From assembly GCA_963727235.1 (NCBI GenBank), contig CAVSFZ010000020.1:186001-250000 (forward strand): DNA of 64,000 nucleotides. Reading direction: 5' to 3'. The notes below the pieces were generated by a model. It did not search any database and had not been told where the DNA came from. It saw nothing but the letters and a program-made list of their open reading frames with translations. A program made the position numbers and the translations under genes. Position 1 is the stretch's first letter. Every line of letters starts with the position of its first letter. This stretch comes from CAVPTL01 sp963727235 (GTDB taxonomy: Bacteria > Actinomycetota > Thermoleophilia > Gaiellales > JAICJC01). This document shows, in pieces, positions 1 through 7,420 of the stretch.

Positions 1-747
1 TATGTGCTCTTGATCGCGGACGCCGAGGAGTTCATGCAGGCGGGCCAGGCGTACCACCGGTTGCTGCTGGAAGGGCGAGTCGACGGGCTGATGCTCGCGA
101 GCGCGTCGACAGCCGAGCCGCTGCTGCGCGAGATTCTGAACACCGACCTGCCGCTGATCCTGGTCAATCGCCGCGCGGGGTCGCTGGCGCCGAGCGTGAC
201 GATCGACGACGCCCTTGGCATGCGCATGGGCGTGGAGCATCTGATCGAACTCGGCCACACGGATATCGGCTACGTCTCTGGTCCGAGCGACGCCGACACC
301 GCCCAACGCCGGCTCGAGGGATTCGTGAGCGCGCTGGGTGCCGCCGGGCTGGAGGAGTGGCGCGACCGGATCGTGGAATCGTCGTTCGACGAGGCCGGCG
401 GATACGCGGCGTGCGAGGAACTCCTCCGGCGCTGGCCCGAGCGTCCCACCGCCGTTGCGGTGTGGAGTGTGGCTGCGGCGATCGGCGTGCTCGCGGCGCT
501 CGCCGGCGCGGGCATCCGAGTCCCTGAGGACGTGTCGGTGGTGGCCTTCCATGACGCCCCGCTTGCGGCATACGTGCAGCCCCCGCTAACCACGGTGCGG
601 ATGCCGCTCGGCGAGATGGCCGAGCTCGGAGTCAAGGCGCTGATTGACCGGATTGACGGCAAGGCGGTCGAGAGCCAGATACTCCAGACCCGGCCAACTG
701 TGGTTGTGCGCCGATCCACCAGCCGACCGCCGGGCGGGCCAATTTGA
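1..747 (+). CDS. LacI/GalR-family regulator, 5'-truncated by window edge
   Basis: This is the effector-binding and dimerisation part of a LacI/GalR-type transcription factor. The frame is open to the left edge, so the N-terminal helix-turn-helix, if present, lies outside the window. Visible family landmarks are VDGLMLAS, the stretch HLIELGHTDIGYVSGP that closes the first sugar-binding lobe, and the C-terminal VVAFHDAPLAAY / VRMPLGEMAELG. The TGA stop overlaps the TTG start of the next LacI-type gene by four bases, indicating co-transcription. The ligand cannot be told from the sequence; no sugar transporter or glycosidase operon is adjacent inside the window. Confidence 0.85.
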   Translation, partial: YVLLIADAEEFMQAGQAYHRLLLEGRVDGLMLASASTAEPLLREILNTDLPLILVNRRAGSLAPSVTIDDALGMRMGVEHLIELGHTDIGYVSGPSDADTAQRRLEGFVSALGAAGLEEWRDRIVESSFDEAGGYAACEELLRRWPERPTAVAVWSVAAAIGVLAALAGAGIRVPEDVSVVAFHDAPLAAYVQPPLTTVRMPLGEMAELGVKALIDRIDGKAVESQILQTRPTVVVRRSTSRPPGGPI

Positions 748-1892
748 CTTCGCCGTCCGGTCACGGGACGATTCGGACTGTCCGAGTCGTTGGCGGCAGG
801 AGCGACGTTACGCCCAGGAGCGAACCCAATTCCACGCGCCAGAAGTCCCGTGGGACACCGGCGGGCCCAAAGGCGGCGGCACCAGTGCGTCTGCGCGACG
901 TGGCCGCGGCCGCGGGGGTGAACCCCTCGATCGCCTCGCGGATTCTCAACGACGACCCGACGCTTTCGGCGCGGGCCGAGACCCGCGACCGGGTGCGAGA
1001 GGCTGCCCGCGAGCTCGGCTACACACCCAACGCGTTCGCGCGCGGACTGCGCATGCGCGGCACCACGACCCTCGGGCTCGTGCTCTCGGACGTGAGTGGC
1101 GCGGCCAGCGCCGACCTGATCCAGGGAGCCGAGCGCCAGGCCGCGAAGGACGGCTACGTGGTATTGCTCGCGGACGCCGACGACCTGCGTGCAAGCGGCT
1201 CGGCGCACCGCCGGCTGCTGCTCGAACGACGGGTGGACGGGCTGCTGATGGCCGACGGCGATGCGGACCCGAGCCTGGTGGGCGAACTGACCGAGCGCCA
1301 GATGCCGTTCGTGTTGATCGACTGGGGGCCGGGTACCGGCGCGCTCTCGGTGTCGGCAGACGACGCCGCCGGAGTGGCGCTCGCCGTCGACCACCTCGCC
1401 GGGCTCGGCCATACCGCAGTCTCCTACGTGGCCGGGGCGGCCAAGAGCGACGCGTCGGCGCGGCGGCTCGAGGCGTACTCTCACTCCCTTGCCCGGCACG
1501 GCCTGATCTCGAGCGGCGAGCTGGTCGACGCCGGCTCGACCGAGGACGCCGGTTTCGGGGCGGCGCAGGAGCTGATGAGCCGCCCCGCGCCGCCCACGGC
1601 GATCGTGCTCGGGAGCATCGCGCAGGCGGTCGGCGCGATGGCGGCGCTACGCGCGGGCGGCTTCGCGCTCCCGGGCGACGTATCGCTGATGGCGATGCAG
1701 GACGCACCGCTCGCGGCGTATCTCGACCCGCCGCTGACCGTCGTGCGGATGCCGATGCGCGAAGTCGCCGAGACAGCCGTCGCCCTGCTCATCAAACGGA
1801 TCCGTGGGGAGGCTGTCGACGACGTGATCGTCGAGACGCCGCCCGAGATCGTCGTGCGCAGGTCGACCGCCCAACCGCCGGCCGGCGCATGA
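744..1892 (+). CDS. LacI/GalR-family transcriptional repressor (complete)
   Basis: This is a complete LacI-type repressor of 382 residues. A LacI helix-turn-helix (VRLRDVAAAAGVNPSIASR and following) lies at about residues 48-104, preceded by an unusually long, low-complexity N-terminal extension. A later start would remove the extension and leave the HTH intact. The chosen TTG overlaps the upstream stop (TTGA). The effector domain follows, with VDGLLMADGD, HLAGLGHTAVSYVAG and the C-terminal MQDAPLAAYLDPP / VVRMPMREVAE. It is clearly paralogous to both flanking genes, suggesting tandem duplication. Its target genes are not identifiable here. Family assignment is firm; start and ligand are uncertain. 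Confidence 0.88.
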   Translation: MTSPSGHGTIRTVRVVGGRSDVTPRSEPNSTRQKSRGTPAGPKAAAPVRLRDVAAAAGVNPSIASRILNDDPTLSARAETRDRVREAARELGYTPNAFARGLRMRGTTTLGLVLSDVSGAASADLIQGAERQAAKDGYVVLLADADDLRASGSAHRRLLLERRVDGLLMADGDADPSLVGELTERQMPFVLIDWGPGTGALSVSADDAAGVALAVDHLAGLGHTAVSYVAGAAKSDASARRLEAYSHSLARHGLISSGELVDAGSTEDAGFGAAQELMSRPAPPTAIVLGSIAQAVGAMAALRAGGFALPGDVSLMAMQDAPLAAYLDPPLTVVRMPMREVAETAVALLIKRIRGEAVDDVIVETPPEIVVRRSTAQPPAGA

Positions 1893-2824
1893 GTGCGCCC
1901 CACCCGCACCGGCCGAGCCGCACGCCCGCCTTCCGGGCCGCAGCCGAGCACCTGCCCCAGCACGGACCGCGGCATGGGCGCCGGTCTCGGTTCAGACTGC
2001 TCGGGCTGGTCGTCAACCTGCGCTACCCGGAGAACCTCGAGGTCATTGCCGAGGCGCGCCGCCGCGGCGCGAGGTCGGGCTGCGCGGTGATGATCGCCGA
2101 CGCGAACGAGTTCGTCGACCGGCGCGAAGCGTACGAGGATCTGCTGCGCGAACGGCGCATGGACGGCCTCTTGATGGGGACGATGATGCCGACCACCGAG
2201 GCGATCGCCGCGATTTCTCGCCAGAACCTGCCGCTGGTGCTGGTCAACCGCCGCATCCCCGGGATCGCGCCCGGAGTGGCGTTCGACGACGAGGCGGCGC
2301 TCTATCTCGCCGTGAGTCACCTGGTTGAGCTCGGGCACACCCGGATCGCGTACGTCACCGGGCCCGGCGAGGCGGATACGGTCGCCCGCCGCGAGACCGG
2401 CTTCCGGCGGGCGATCATTGATGCCGGCCTGCACCTGCCGGCGGGCCACGTGGCGGTTTCCAGCTCCGACCCGATGGCCGGTCCTGCGCGGGCGATACGG
2501 CAACTCCTGGCGCTCACTCCACGGCCAACCGCGGTCGTGCTGTGGACGGTCGGCGACGCGGCAGGAGCGCTCCACGGGGTGCGCGAGGCCGGCTACACGG
2601 CGCCGCGGGACGTGTCGCTCGTGGCCATCAATGACGCGCCGTTCGCGGCGTACCTGGTGCCGGCGATGACCGTGGTGCGAATGCCACTGGCCGAGGTAAC
2701 CGGACGAGCAGTGGCGCGCCTCTTCGACGTCGTTCAGGGTCGCCCGACCCGCGGCGACGTCTTCATTCGAACCCCGCCGGAGCTTGTTCAACGCTCATCG
2801 ACGATGCCGCCGGCAGCGAGCTGA
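1889..2824 (+). CDS. LacI-type effector-domain protein lacking the HTH
   Basis: This 311-residue protein is the third of three tandem LacI paralogues. It starts at an ATG overlapping the previous stop (ATGA). The effector-binding domain is complete (LGLVVNLRYPENLEV, VDGLLMGTMM-like segment, HLVELGHTRIAYVTGP, INDAPFAAYLVPA, VVRMPLAEVTG). The first about 35 residues are Arg/Pro/His-rich and contain no recognisable LacI helix-turn-helix, and none is found in the other two frames just upstream. It may have lost DNA binding and act as a ligand-binding partner that hetero-oligomerises with its neighbour, or it may be decaying. That role is inference; the missing HTH is read directly. Confidence 0.8.
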   Translation: MSAPHPHRPSRTPAFRAAAEHLPQHGPRHGRRSRFRLLGLVVNLRYPENLEVIAEARRRGARSGCAVMIADANEFVDRREAYEDLLRERRMDGLLMGTMMPTTEAIAAISRQNLPLVLVNRRIPGIAPGVAFDDEAALYLAVSHLVELGHTRIAYVTGPGEADTVARRETGFRRAIIDAGLHLPAGHVAVSSSDPMAGPARAIRQLLALTPRPTAVVLWTVGDAAGALHGVREAGYTAPRDVSLVAINDAPFAAYLVPAMTVVRMPLAEVTGRAVARLFDVVQGRPTRGDVFIRTPPELVQRSSTMPPAAS

Positions 2825-2841
2825 GCGCAGTTTCCGTACGA

Positions 2842-2858
2842 GCCCGTCGTTCACGGGC
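2842..2858. terminator. Weak hairpin between convergent genes
   Basis: A 6-bp stem GCCCGT/ACGGGC with a 5-base loop lies between the end of the third LacI-type gene and the end of the convergent lipoprotein gene, overlapping the latter's stop codon. There is no T-run. It could serve as a short bidirectional terminator, but it is weak. Confidence 0.3.
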
Positions 2859-3336
2859 ACTTGCCGTGCGCGTAGGCGGCGCGGTCGGCGGGGGACAGTA
2901 TCCAGCGCCACCTGCCCTTGACCGAGACGGCGTGGAGAGTCGCGGTTGTCACTCCGGTATCAGACGTGACCTGCAGTGAAACCGCGTCGGAAGGCTCGGC
3001 GGTGCCATCCACTTCGACCGGCTCGGAATAGGTGTCGAGCACTTTGATGTTCTTGAGGACAAACCCTTCGTTCCCCTCACAGTTGGTGTACCTGGCCCGG
3101 CTCACCAGAGCCTGGTCGGCGGGTGCGAGCTCGTCCCAAAGCCGGCCCGATTGCCCGCGCGAGAACTCGGTCGTCACACGCTGAACGAAACCGGAAGCCG
3201 ACTCCTTTCCACCTGAAGTACTGCTGCCGTTGCACCCGGCGGATGCGGCAATCACCCCCATCGCTGCCGCGGTCAGACACCACGTGACCCACCGCCTCCC
3301 GCGTGAACGGGGCTGGATGTCGCCGGCCCGCTTCAC
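2851..3336 (-). CDS. Putative secreted lipoprotein
   Basis: This is a 161-residue protein with an Arg-rich N-terminus, a hydrophobic segment (WCLTAAAMGVIAASAG) and a cysteine that fits an approximate lipobox (SAGC). The mature part has a Ser/Gly-rich linker followed by a small domain with one FVQRVTTEFSRGQ helix and the C-terminal KGRWRWILSPAD. It is probably anchored outside the membrane. The GTG start overlaps the apbE stop (GTGA), making this the last gene of a five-gene operon. I do not recognise the domain. Its position suggests an extracytoplasmic partner of the membrane redox protein, which is inference only. Confidence 0.7.
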   Translation of the reverse strand: MKRAGDIQPRSRGRRWVTWCLTAAAMGVIAASAGCNGSSTSGGKESASGFVQRVTTEFSRGQSGRLWDELAPADQALVSRARYTNCEGNEGFVLKNIKVLDTYSEPVEVDGTAEPSDAVSLQVTSDTGVTTATLHAVSVKGRWRWILSPADRAAYAHGKCP

Positions 3337-4349
3337 AACCCCCCCAATCCGCTGTACGTCAATTGCACCGGGCCGACCGTCAACGTCGGCACACGCATTC
3401 GAACGTGCGTTGGCGCCGGTGCGAACTGCGCTTCCCCCAGCACGATCGGCCGTCCGGTTTCCCCGACGAGCACCGCGCCCAGCTGAGGGCGATCGCGCAG
3501 GTACGTCGACACTTCGTCCATCGGTGTGACCGCCAGCGCAGTCGCGTGGGCCTCCGCAGAGGTGGCGTCCGAGGCGACCACGGTCACGGCCAGGAGCCCG
3601 CTCTCTGCGGGGAGGCCGGTGGCGGCGTCGATCAGGTGATGCAACCTTCGTCCCGGGCCGAAACGGCGGCAGCTCGGGCCAGAGGTTGCCACTCCGCCTG
3701 ACGTGAGTGCAAGTGTGCCGAGCGCACCTGAGTTTGGCTGTGGGGCGGCAACAGAGATTCTCCACGCCCCACCTTCCGGCGGTCGGCCCGAGACCGCGAT
3801 GTCGCCGCCGAGGTCCACGAGAGCTCCCGGGATTCGCGACCAGGTTCGCTGCATCGCGGCGAGCGCGCGCATGGCCGAGAACCCCTTCCCGATCCCGCCC
3901 AGGTCGATCGAGACACCCGCCCCCAGCCGAGCCCTTCCGGCAATCAGATCGACCTGAATGGCACCGCCCGCACACCAGTCTGGGACTGTTTGCGGGGGCC
4001 GTTCGGTGAGTTGCTCGAACGACCGGTCATACCCCGCGGCCGCAAGCACCGGGAGGATGGTCGGATCAAACCTTCCGGCGGTGTCTCTCCGGGCCTCGAG
4101 GCAGGCTGAGAGAGCGCCGAGCAGACGCTCGTCGACCTCGACCCACGCGCCGTCTGCGGCGTTCAGCCGACACAGATCGCTGGCCGGATCGAATCGCGAG
4201 AGGGCGGACTCGCACGCGTCCACCTCGGCCCGGCCGGCGGCAACCGCCCGGCGGGCGTGATCCGCATCGCCCGGGCGCGCGCTCGCAGACACAGCGCAGT
4301 TCGTGCCCATCGCTCGAAACGACAGCGATTCAAGCCGGTCGGCCGTCAT
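3333..4349 (-). CDS. apbE: ApbE-family FAD:protein FMN transferase
   Basis: ApbE transfers FMN from FAD to a Ser/Thr of target redox proteins, using Mg2+. This 338-residue protein shows the family order: N-terminal FRAMGTNCAVS, RFDPASDLCRLN, the FAD/metal site ISIDLGGIGKGF-like segment (VSIDLGGIGKGFSAMRAL), GALVDLGGDIAVSG and the late DATSAEAHATALAV. No signal peptide or lipobox is visible, so it is probably cytoplasmic, unlike many lipoprotein ApbEs. The ATG start overlaps the stop of the ferric-reductase-like gene (ATGA). No FMN-binding domain substrate protein is visible in the operon, which is unusual. The enzyme family is clear; the target is unknown. Confidence 0.88.
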   Translation of the reverse strand: MTADRLESLSFRAMGTNCAVSASARPGDADHARRAVAAGRAEVDACESALSRFDPASDLCRLNAADGAWVEVDERLLGALSACLEARRDTAGRFDPTILPVLAAAGYDRSFEQLTERPPQTVPDWCAGGAIQVDLIAGRARLGAGVSIDLGGIGKGFSAMRALAAMQRTWSRIPGALVDLGGDIAVSGRPPEGGAWRISVAAPQPNSGALGTLALTSGGVATSGPSCRRFGPGRRLHHLIDAATGLPAESGLLAVTVVASDATSAEAHATALAVTPMDEVSTYLRDRPQLGAVLVGETGRPIVLGEAQFAPAPTHVRMRVPTLTVGPVQLTYSGLGGL

Positions 4350-4987
4350 GCTGACACCGGCTCTCCACGAGGGTTCGAGTCGGTGGTCGCATCGATCGCC
4401 GACACCAGAGTCGGGGCGACCTTCCGGGCAGGGGCGCGCCGAGACGGCTGACGTGGGGTGAGGATGCGCACGAACGTGAGCCAAAGCACCGGCGTGAGGA
4501 CGACGAGCGCGAAGATCAACCCCCGCACCCCCACGAGATCGGAGCCGGTGTTGAGCGCGTGCCACAATCCGGCCGAAAACGCGACAAACGAGGCGTAATG
4601 CAGCAGCCGCCAGCGGCGTTGGCCGATCCGCCGACGGAAGCGAAACGAGACCGCCAGCGTGAGTATCAGCCAGCCCCCGACGATGCCTGCCGCGACCGGC
4701 AGTGGACGCCACGGTGCCATGCCCGGTACCAGCACCGAGAGCGGCCCGAACTTGAGTGTGGGGTCGAAGAGGAGCGCTGCCCCATGCAGCACGAGCATCG
4801 AGACGCACGTCCAGATCAGCGCCTGGTGCCACTCCATCAGCATCTTCCCCCGTCGGTTGCCCAGGATGCGAGTGCTCAGGAGCAGCCCGAGCGTAACGGC
4901 AACCGTCAGCAGGGCGAACGCGACCAGTCCGGCGGCGCGCGCGACCAGCCAAGCGACCGGGAGCGTGGTGGTAGCCGACACGATCAT
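4346..4987 (-). CDS. Ferric-reductase-like transmembrane protein
   Basis: This is a 213-residue integral membrane protein with about six hydrophobic segments and histidines in membrane positions (EWHQALIWTC, LVLHGAALL, RWRLLHYASF, GLWHALNTG). The pattern fits a di-haem b ferric-reductase/YedZ-type domain. Such proteins carry electrons across the membrane, often with ApbE-flavinylated partners. It is coupled on both sides by ATGA overlaps: it starts inside the stop of the upstream small membrane protein and ends inside the apbE start. No cytosolic FAD/NAD domain is fused, so an electron donor must be separate. The divergent ferredoxin/ferredoxin reductase genes are candidates by position only. 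Confidence 0.82.
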   Translation of the reverse strand: MIVSATTTLPVAWLVARAAGLVAFALLTVAVTLGLLLSTRILGNRRGKMLMEWHQALIWTCVSMLVLHGAALLFDPTLKFGPLSVLVPGMAPWRPLPVAAGIVGGWLILTLAVSFRFRRRIGQRRWRLLHYASFVAFSAGLWHALNTGSDLVGVRGLIFALVVLTPVLWLTFVRILTPRQPSRRAPARKVAPTLVSAIDATTDSNPRGEPVSA

Positions 4988-5184
4988 CCGGCCGGCACCG
5001 GGGACGTCCGGGTTGTGGCGTGCGTGGTCTGAGCCTGCACCACGGCGCCACCGGCTTTGCTTTTCACCACCACCACCGGTGCATTGCTCGGTGCCGCGGT
5101 TGGCTGCGGTCGTGTCCACGCCAACACCGCCACAACCGCCACCACCGCCCACACCGAAACCACGGTTGTCCAGACGGTTTTCAC
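4984..5184 (-). CDS. Small single-pass membrane protein
   Basis: This 66-residue protein has one N-terminal membrane helix (TVVSVWAVVAVVAVLAW) and a Pro/Ala/Thr/Val-rich external tail. The GTG start was chosen because a GGGAG ribosome-binding site lies six bases upstream and the codon begins one base after the preceding gene's stop. A longer frame upstream has no such site. The stop overlaps the next start (ATGA). The family is unknown. The tail contains Thr/Ser stretches but no clear FMN-attachment motif, so it is not an obvious ApbE substrate. Confidence 0.6.
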   Translation of the reverse strand: MKTVWTTVVSVWAVVAVVAVLAWTRPQPTAAPSNAPVVVVKSKAGGAVVQAQTTHATTRTSPVPAG

Positions 5185-5185
5185 C

Positions 5186-5431
5186 TCAATCTCCCGGCTC
5201 CACTCGCACCGGCGGCGCCGGAGCGGGCGCTGGTTGAGGGGACTGGACAATGGTGACCGGTGCCGGTGGTGCGACCGGGGCTCTGGACAGTCCGGAAAGT
5301 GCGACGAACCCGGTCAGCACGGTCGCGGTCAGCAAAGCCGCAAGCATCAGAATCTGATTACGAGTCGGCTCGCGAGTACCTTCGTAACCCCCCGTAGACC
5401 CCACCTTCGACTGTTCCGTTGATGTGGACAT
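5186..5431 (-). CDS. Small membrane protein with proline-rich tail, first gene of redox operon
   Basis: This 81-residue protein has a polar N-terminus, one membrane helix (ILMLAALLTATVLTGFVAL) and an Ala/Pro/Val-rich C-terminal tail. A GGAG site six bases upstream supports the ATG. It heads the operon of small membrane protein, ferric-reductase-like protein, ApbE and lipoprotein, and it is divergent from the ferredoxin reductase gene. No family is recognised. The architecture matches the next small protein (one helix plus low-complexity periplasmic tail), suggesting both scaffold the membrane complex; this is inference. Confidence 0.6.
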   Translation of the reverse strand: MSTSTEQSKVGSTGGYEGTREPTRNQILMLAALLTATVLTGFVALSGLSRAPVAPPAPVTIVQSPQPAPAPAPPVRVEPGD

Positions 5432-5589
5432 GCTGTCTCCAGTGCTCCTTCCCGGAATGCTCGTAGCGCTTGGGGTGCGCGGCATCAGCGCAGCCACGGA
5501 CTCGACCTGCGGAAACGCCGCAAACATTTCCCCGCATCGTCGGCAGAGCCCCCGATGCCGCGGGGCCCAAAACGGTGTCCACTACGGTC

Positions 5590-6717
5590 ATGAGTGACAA
5601 CGTGATCGTTGTGGGGAACGGAGTCTCCGGCTTTGCCTGCGCCGCCCGCCTGGCCAGCGAAGGAGTGCCCGTCAACATGATCGGGCCAGGACTCCCCCAC
5701 GACCGTCCGCCACTCACCAAGCGATCCCTCCTGACCGGGAAGCTGCCCCTGCTGGCCGACGAGCAGGGGCTGCATGACAGGGGCATCACGCACATCGACG
5801 GGACGGTGACTCACATCGATCTCGGCACACAGACGGTGATCGTCCAGCCCCGGGCAGGGGATTCGCCGCTCGAAATCGAGGCGCCCCGGATCGTGTGGGC
5901 AACCGGGTTGCGCTATCCCCGGCCTCCGGTCCCGGGCCTCGAGTCCGCGGATGAGAACTCGAATGCCGTCGGGCTTGGCACGCTCGTGAGGAGACTCCGA
6001 CAGGCGGGGCGACGCGTGGTCGTGGTCGGTGCCGGCTTGATCGGGACGGAGACGGCGGCGACCCTGGCCGCCGACCACCGGGTGACGTTGGTGGACATGG
6101 TTGATCGGCCGCTGGCCCGGTTTCTGCCGCAAGCATCCGATGCGGCCGGGGCAACTCTGGAGCGCCTCGGAGTGCGCTTTCTCGGTTCGTGCATGATCGA
6201 CTCGACCGAGGCCGACGGCGACGGATGGGTCGTCCGCACCTCGACACACGGAGACCTCGATTGCGACGTGGTCGTCTCCGCCGCCGGAGTTGCGTCCAGC
6301 CTTCCCGCCGAGCTCGCGTCCGGAACTCCGAAACCGCTCGCCATGGCCGCCGACGAGACCCTCCACGTACTCGGCCACGAGAACCTCTGGGCGTGCGGGG
6401 ACTGCGTCTCGTTTCCCCATCCCCGCTGGGGCCGGATAGCGATCCCACATTGGGATCACGCGGTCTGGAGCGGGCGCCATGTGGCCGGCTCGATCATGGG
6501 CTCACGCGAGCCGTACACCCGCGATCCCTACTTCTTCAGCGACATCGGGCACCTGCGGATCCAACAAGTCGGCCTCGCCGACCGTGCGGTCGAATGGGCC
6601 GACGAGCGCGGCCTGCACGTCGGACGCGATGCCACCGGACGCCCCGCCTGCGTGCTCCTGCTCGACGCCGCGCCCCGACTACTCGAAGCCCGAGAGCTGA
6701 TCGCAAATGCCGCCTAA
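5590..6717 (+). CDS. FAD-dependent ferredoxin/rubredoxin reductase
   Basis: This 375-residue two-dinucleotide-binding flavoprotein passes electrons from NAD(P)H to a small iron-sulfur protein. An N-terminal FAD fingerprint (VVGNGVSGFACAARLA), RPPLTKRSLLTG, the NAD(P) fingerprint VVVVGAGLIGTETAATLA, and the FAD ribityl-contact segment LWACGDCVSFPHP followed by HWDHAVWSGRHVA are all typical of the P450-system/rubredoxin reductase family. The ATG at 5590 is chosen because the sequence upstream in frame is Pro/Arg-rich and not family-like. The ferredoxin gene begins 18 bases downstream, so the two are a reductase/ferredoxin pair. No cytochrome P450 is present in the window. Confidence 0.9.
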   Translation: MSDNVIVVGNGVSGFACAARLASEGVPVNMIGPGLPHDRPPLTKRSLLTGKLPLLADEQGLHDRGITHIDGTVTHIDLGTQTVIVQPRAGDSPLEIEAPRIVWATGLRYPRPPVPGLESADENSNAVGLGTLVRRLRQAGRRVVVVGAGLIGTETAATLAADHRVTLVDMVDRPLARFLPQASDAAGATLERLGVRFLGSCMIDSTEADGDGWVVRTSTHGDLDCDVVVSAAGVASSLPAELASGTPKPLAMAADETLHVLGHENLWACGDCVSFPHPRWGRIAIPHWDHAVWSGRHVAGSIMGSREPYTRDPYFFSDIGHLRIQQVGLADRAVEWADERGLHVGRDATGRPACVLLLDAAPRLLEARELIANAA

Positions 6718-6735
6718 CCACCCGAAGGAGAAACC

Positions 6736-6924
6736 ATGCTCGTGCATCTCATCATCGACCCCGACGCATGCATCGGCTCCGGTGAATGTGTCGCGATCGA
6801 TCCCGACGCCGTCGAACTCGACGATCAGGGATCGGCCCACCTGTTGATCGACCAGCTCGAAGAGGAACGTGCACAACGCCTGTGCGACGCTTGCCCCATG
6901 AGCGCGATCTCGATCCAGGGCTAA
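6736..6924 (+). CDS. Small single-cluster ferredoxin, [3Fe-4S] type
   Basis: This 62-residue ferredoxin carries Cys12, Cys18 (CIGSGEC) and Cys53 followed by Pro (CP), the ligand set of actinobacterial [3Fe-4S] ferredoxins that serve cytochromes P450. A fourth cysteine, Cys50, may make it a [4Fe-4S] form. The acidic centre (ELDD, LEEE) fits docking to a basic reductase surface. An AAGGAG site precedes the ATG. It lies directly after the reductase gene and just before a haem-binding protein, so the three probably work as one electron-transfer chain. Confidence 0.9.
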   Translation: MLVHLIIDPDACIGSGECVAIDPDAVELDDQGSAHLLIDQLEEERAQRLCDACPMSAISIQG

Positions 6925-6930
6925 CACTCG

Positions 6931-7401
6931 GTGGCCAGTCGGTCTCCAGTACGGCGCTGGGCGGTCAGGATCGCGATCGGGCTGGGTGTGCTCTTGGTCT
7001 TGATTCAGGCGGTCCCCTATGGACGCGCGCATACGAACCCACCGACGACGAAAGAGCCCGCGTGGGACTCGCCCCAGACGCGGGCGCTCTTCATGGTTTC
7101 GTGCGGTGACTGCCACTCGAACCTGACCTCATGGCCGTGGTACACGAATATCGCGCCGGTCTCGTGGCTGACCCAGCGAGACGTCGACGGTGGCCGCGCG
7201 GCCTTCAATGTTTCCAACTGGGACCAGCCGCAGGACGTAAGCGCCCAGGACATCGCCGAAGCCATCCAAGGTGGAAGCATGCCGCCGTGGTTCTACACGC
7301 CCCTGCACTCCGGGGCACGACTCTCGGCCGCCCAAAAGCGTCAGTTGATCGCCGGGATAACCCGAACGTTTGCCGCCTCGCCACCAATCGGTGGTGGATA
7401 G
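6931..7401 (+). CDS. Membrane-anchored haem-binding (CxxCH) protein
   Basis: This 156-residue protein has an N-terminal membrane anchor (about residues 12-28) and an exported domain with a CGDCH c-type haem motif (Cys58, Cys61, His62), followed by SNLTSWPWY, SWLTQRDV and GGSMPPWFYTPLH. The Met in GSMPP could be the second haem ligand. This matches the haem-binding domain family found next to redox enzymes. The GTG start lies six bases after the ferredoxin stop. It is likely the extracytoplasmic end of the electron chain; that role is inferred from order. Confidence 0.85.
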   Translation: MASRSPVRRWAVRIAIGLGVLLVLIQAVPYGRAHTNPPTTKEPAWDSPQTRALFMVSCGDCHSNLTSWPWYTNIAPVSWLTQRDVDGGRAAFNVSNWDQPQDVSAQDIAEAIQGGSMPPWFYTPLHSGARLSAAQKRQLIAGITRTFAASPPIGGG

Positions 7402-7420
7402 GCGCACCCCGTGCCCGCCG

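Noticed and set aside
270..1499. Long minus-strand open frame opposite the LacI genes
   Set aside because: Arg/His/Gln-rich composition with no family motifs; it lies opposite two clear LacI coding frames and is a by-product of high GC.
3337..3975. Extension of the lipoprotein frame upstream of its GTG
   Set aside because: It overlaps apbE in another frame and is Arg/Gly-rich; the GTG overlapping the apbE stop fits the signal peptide and operon pattern.
4365..4395. GGTTCGAGTC, resembling a tRNA T-loop
   Set aside because: No acceptor stem, anticodon arm or CCA context; it lies inside the ferric-reductase-like coding sequence.
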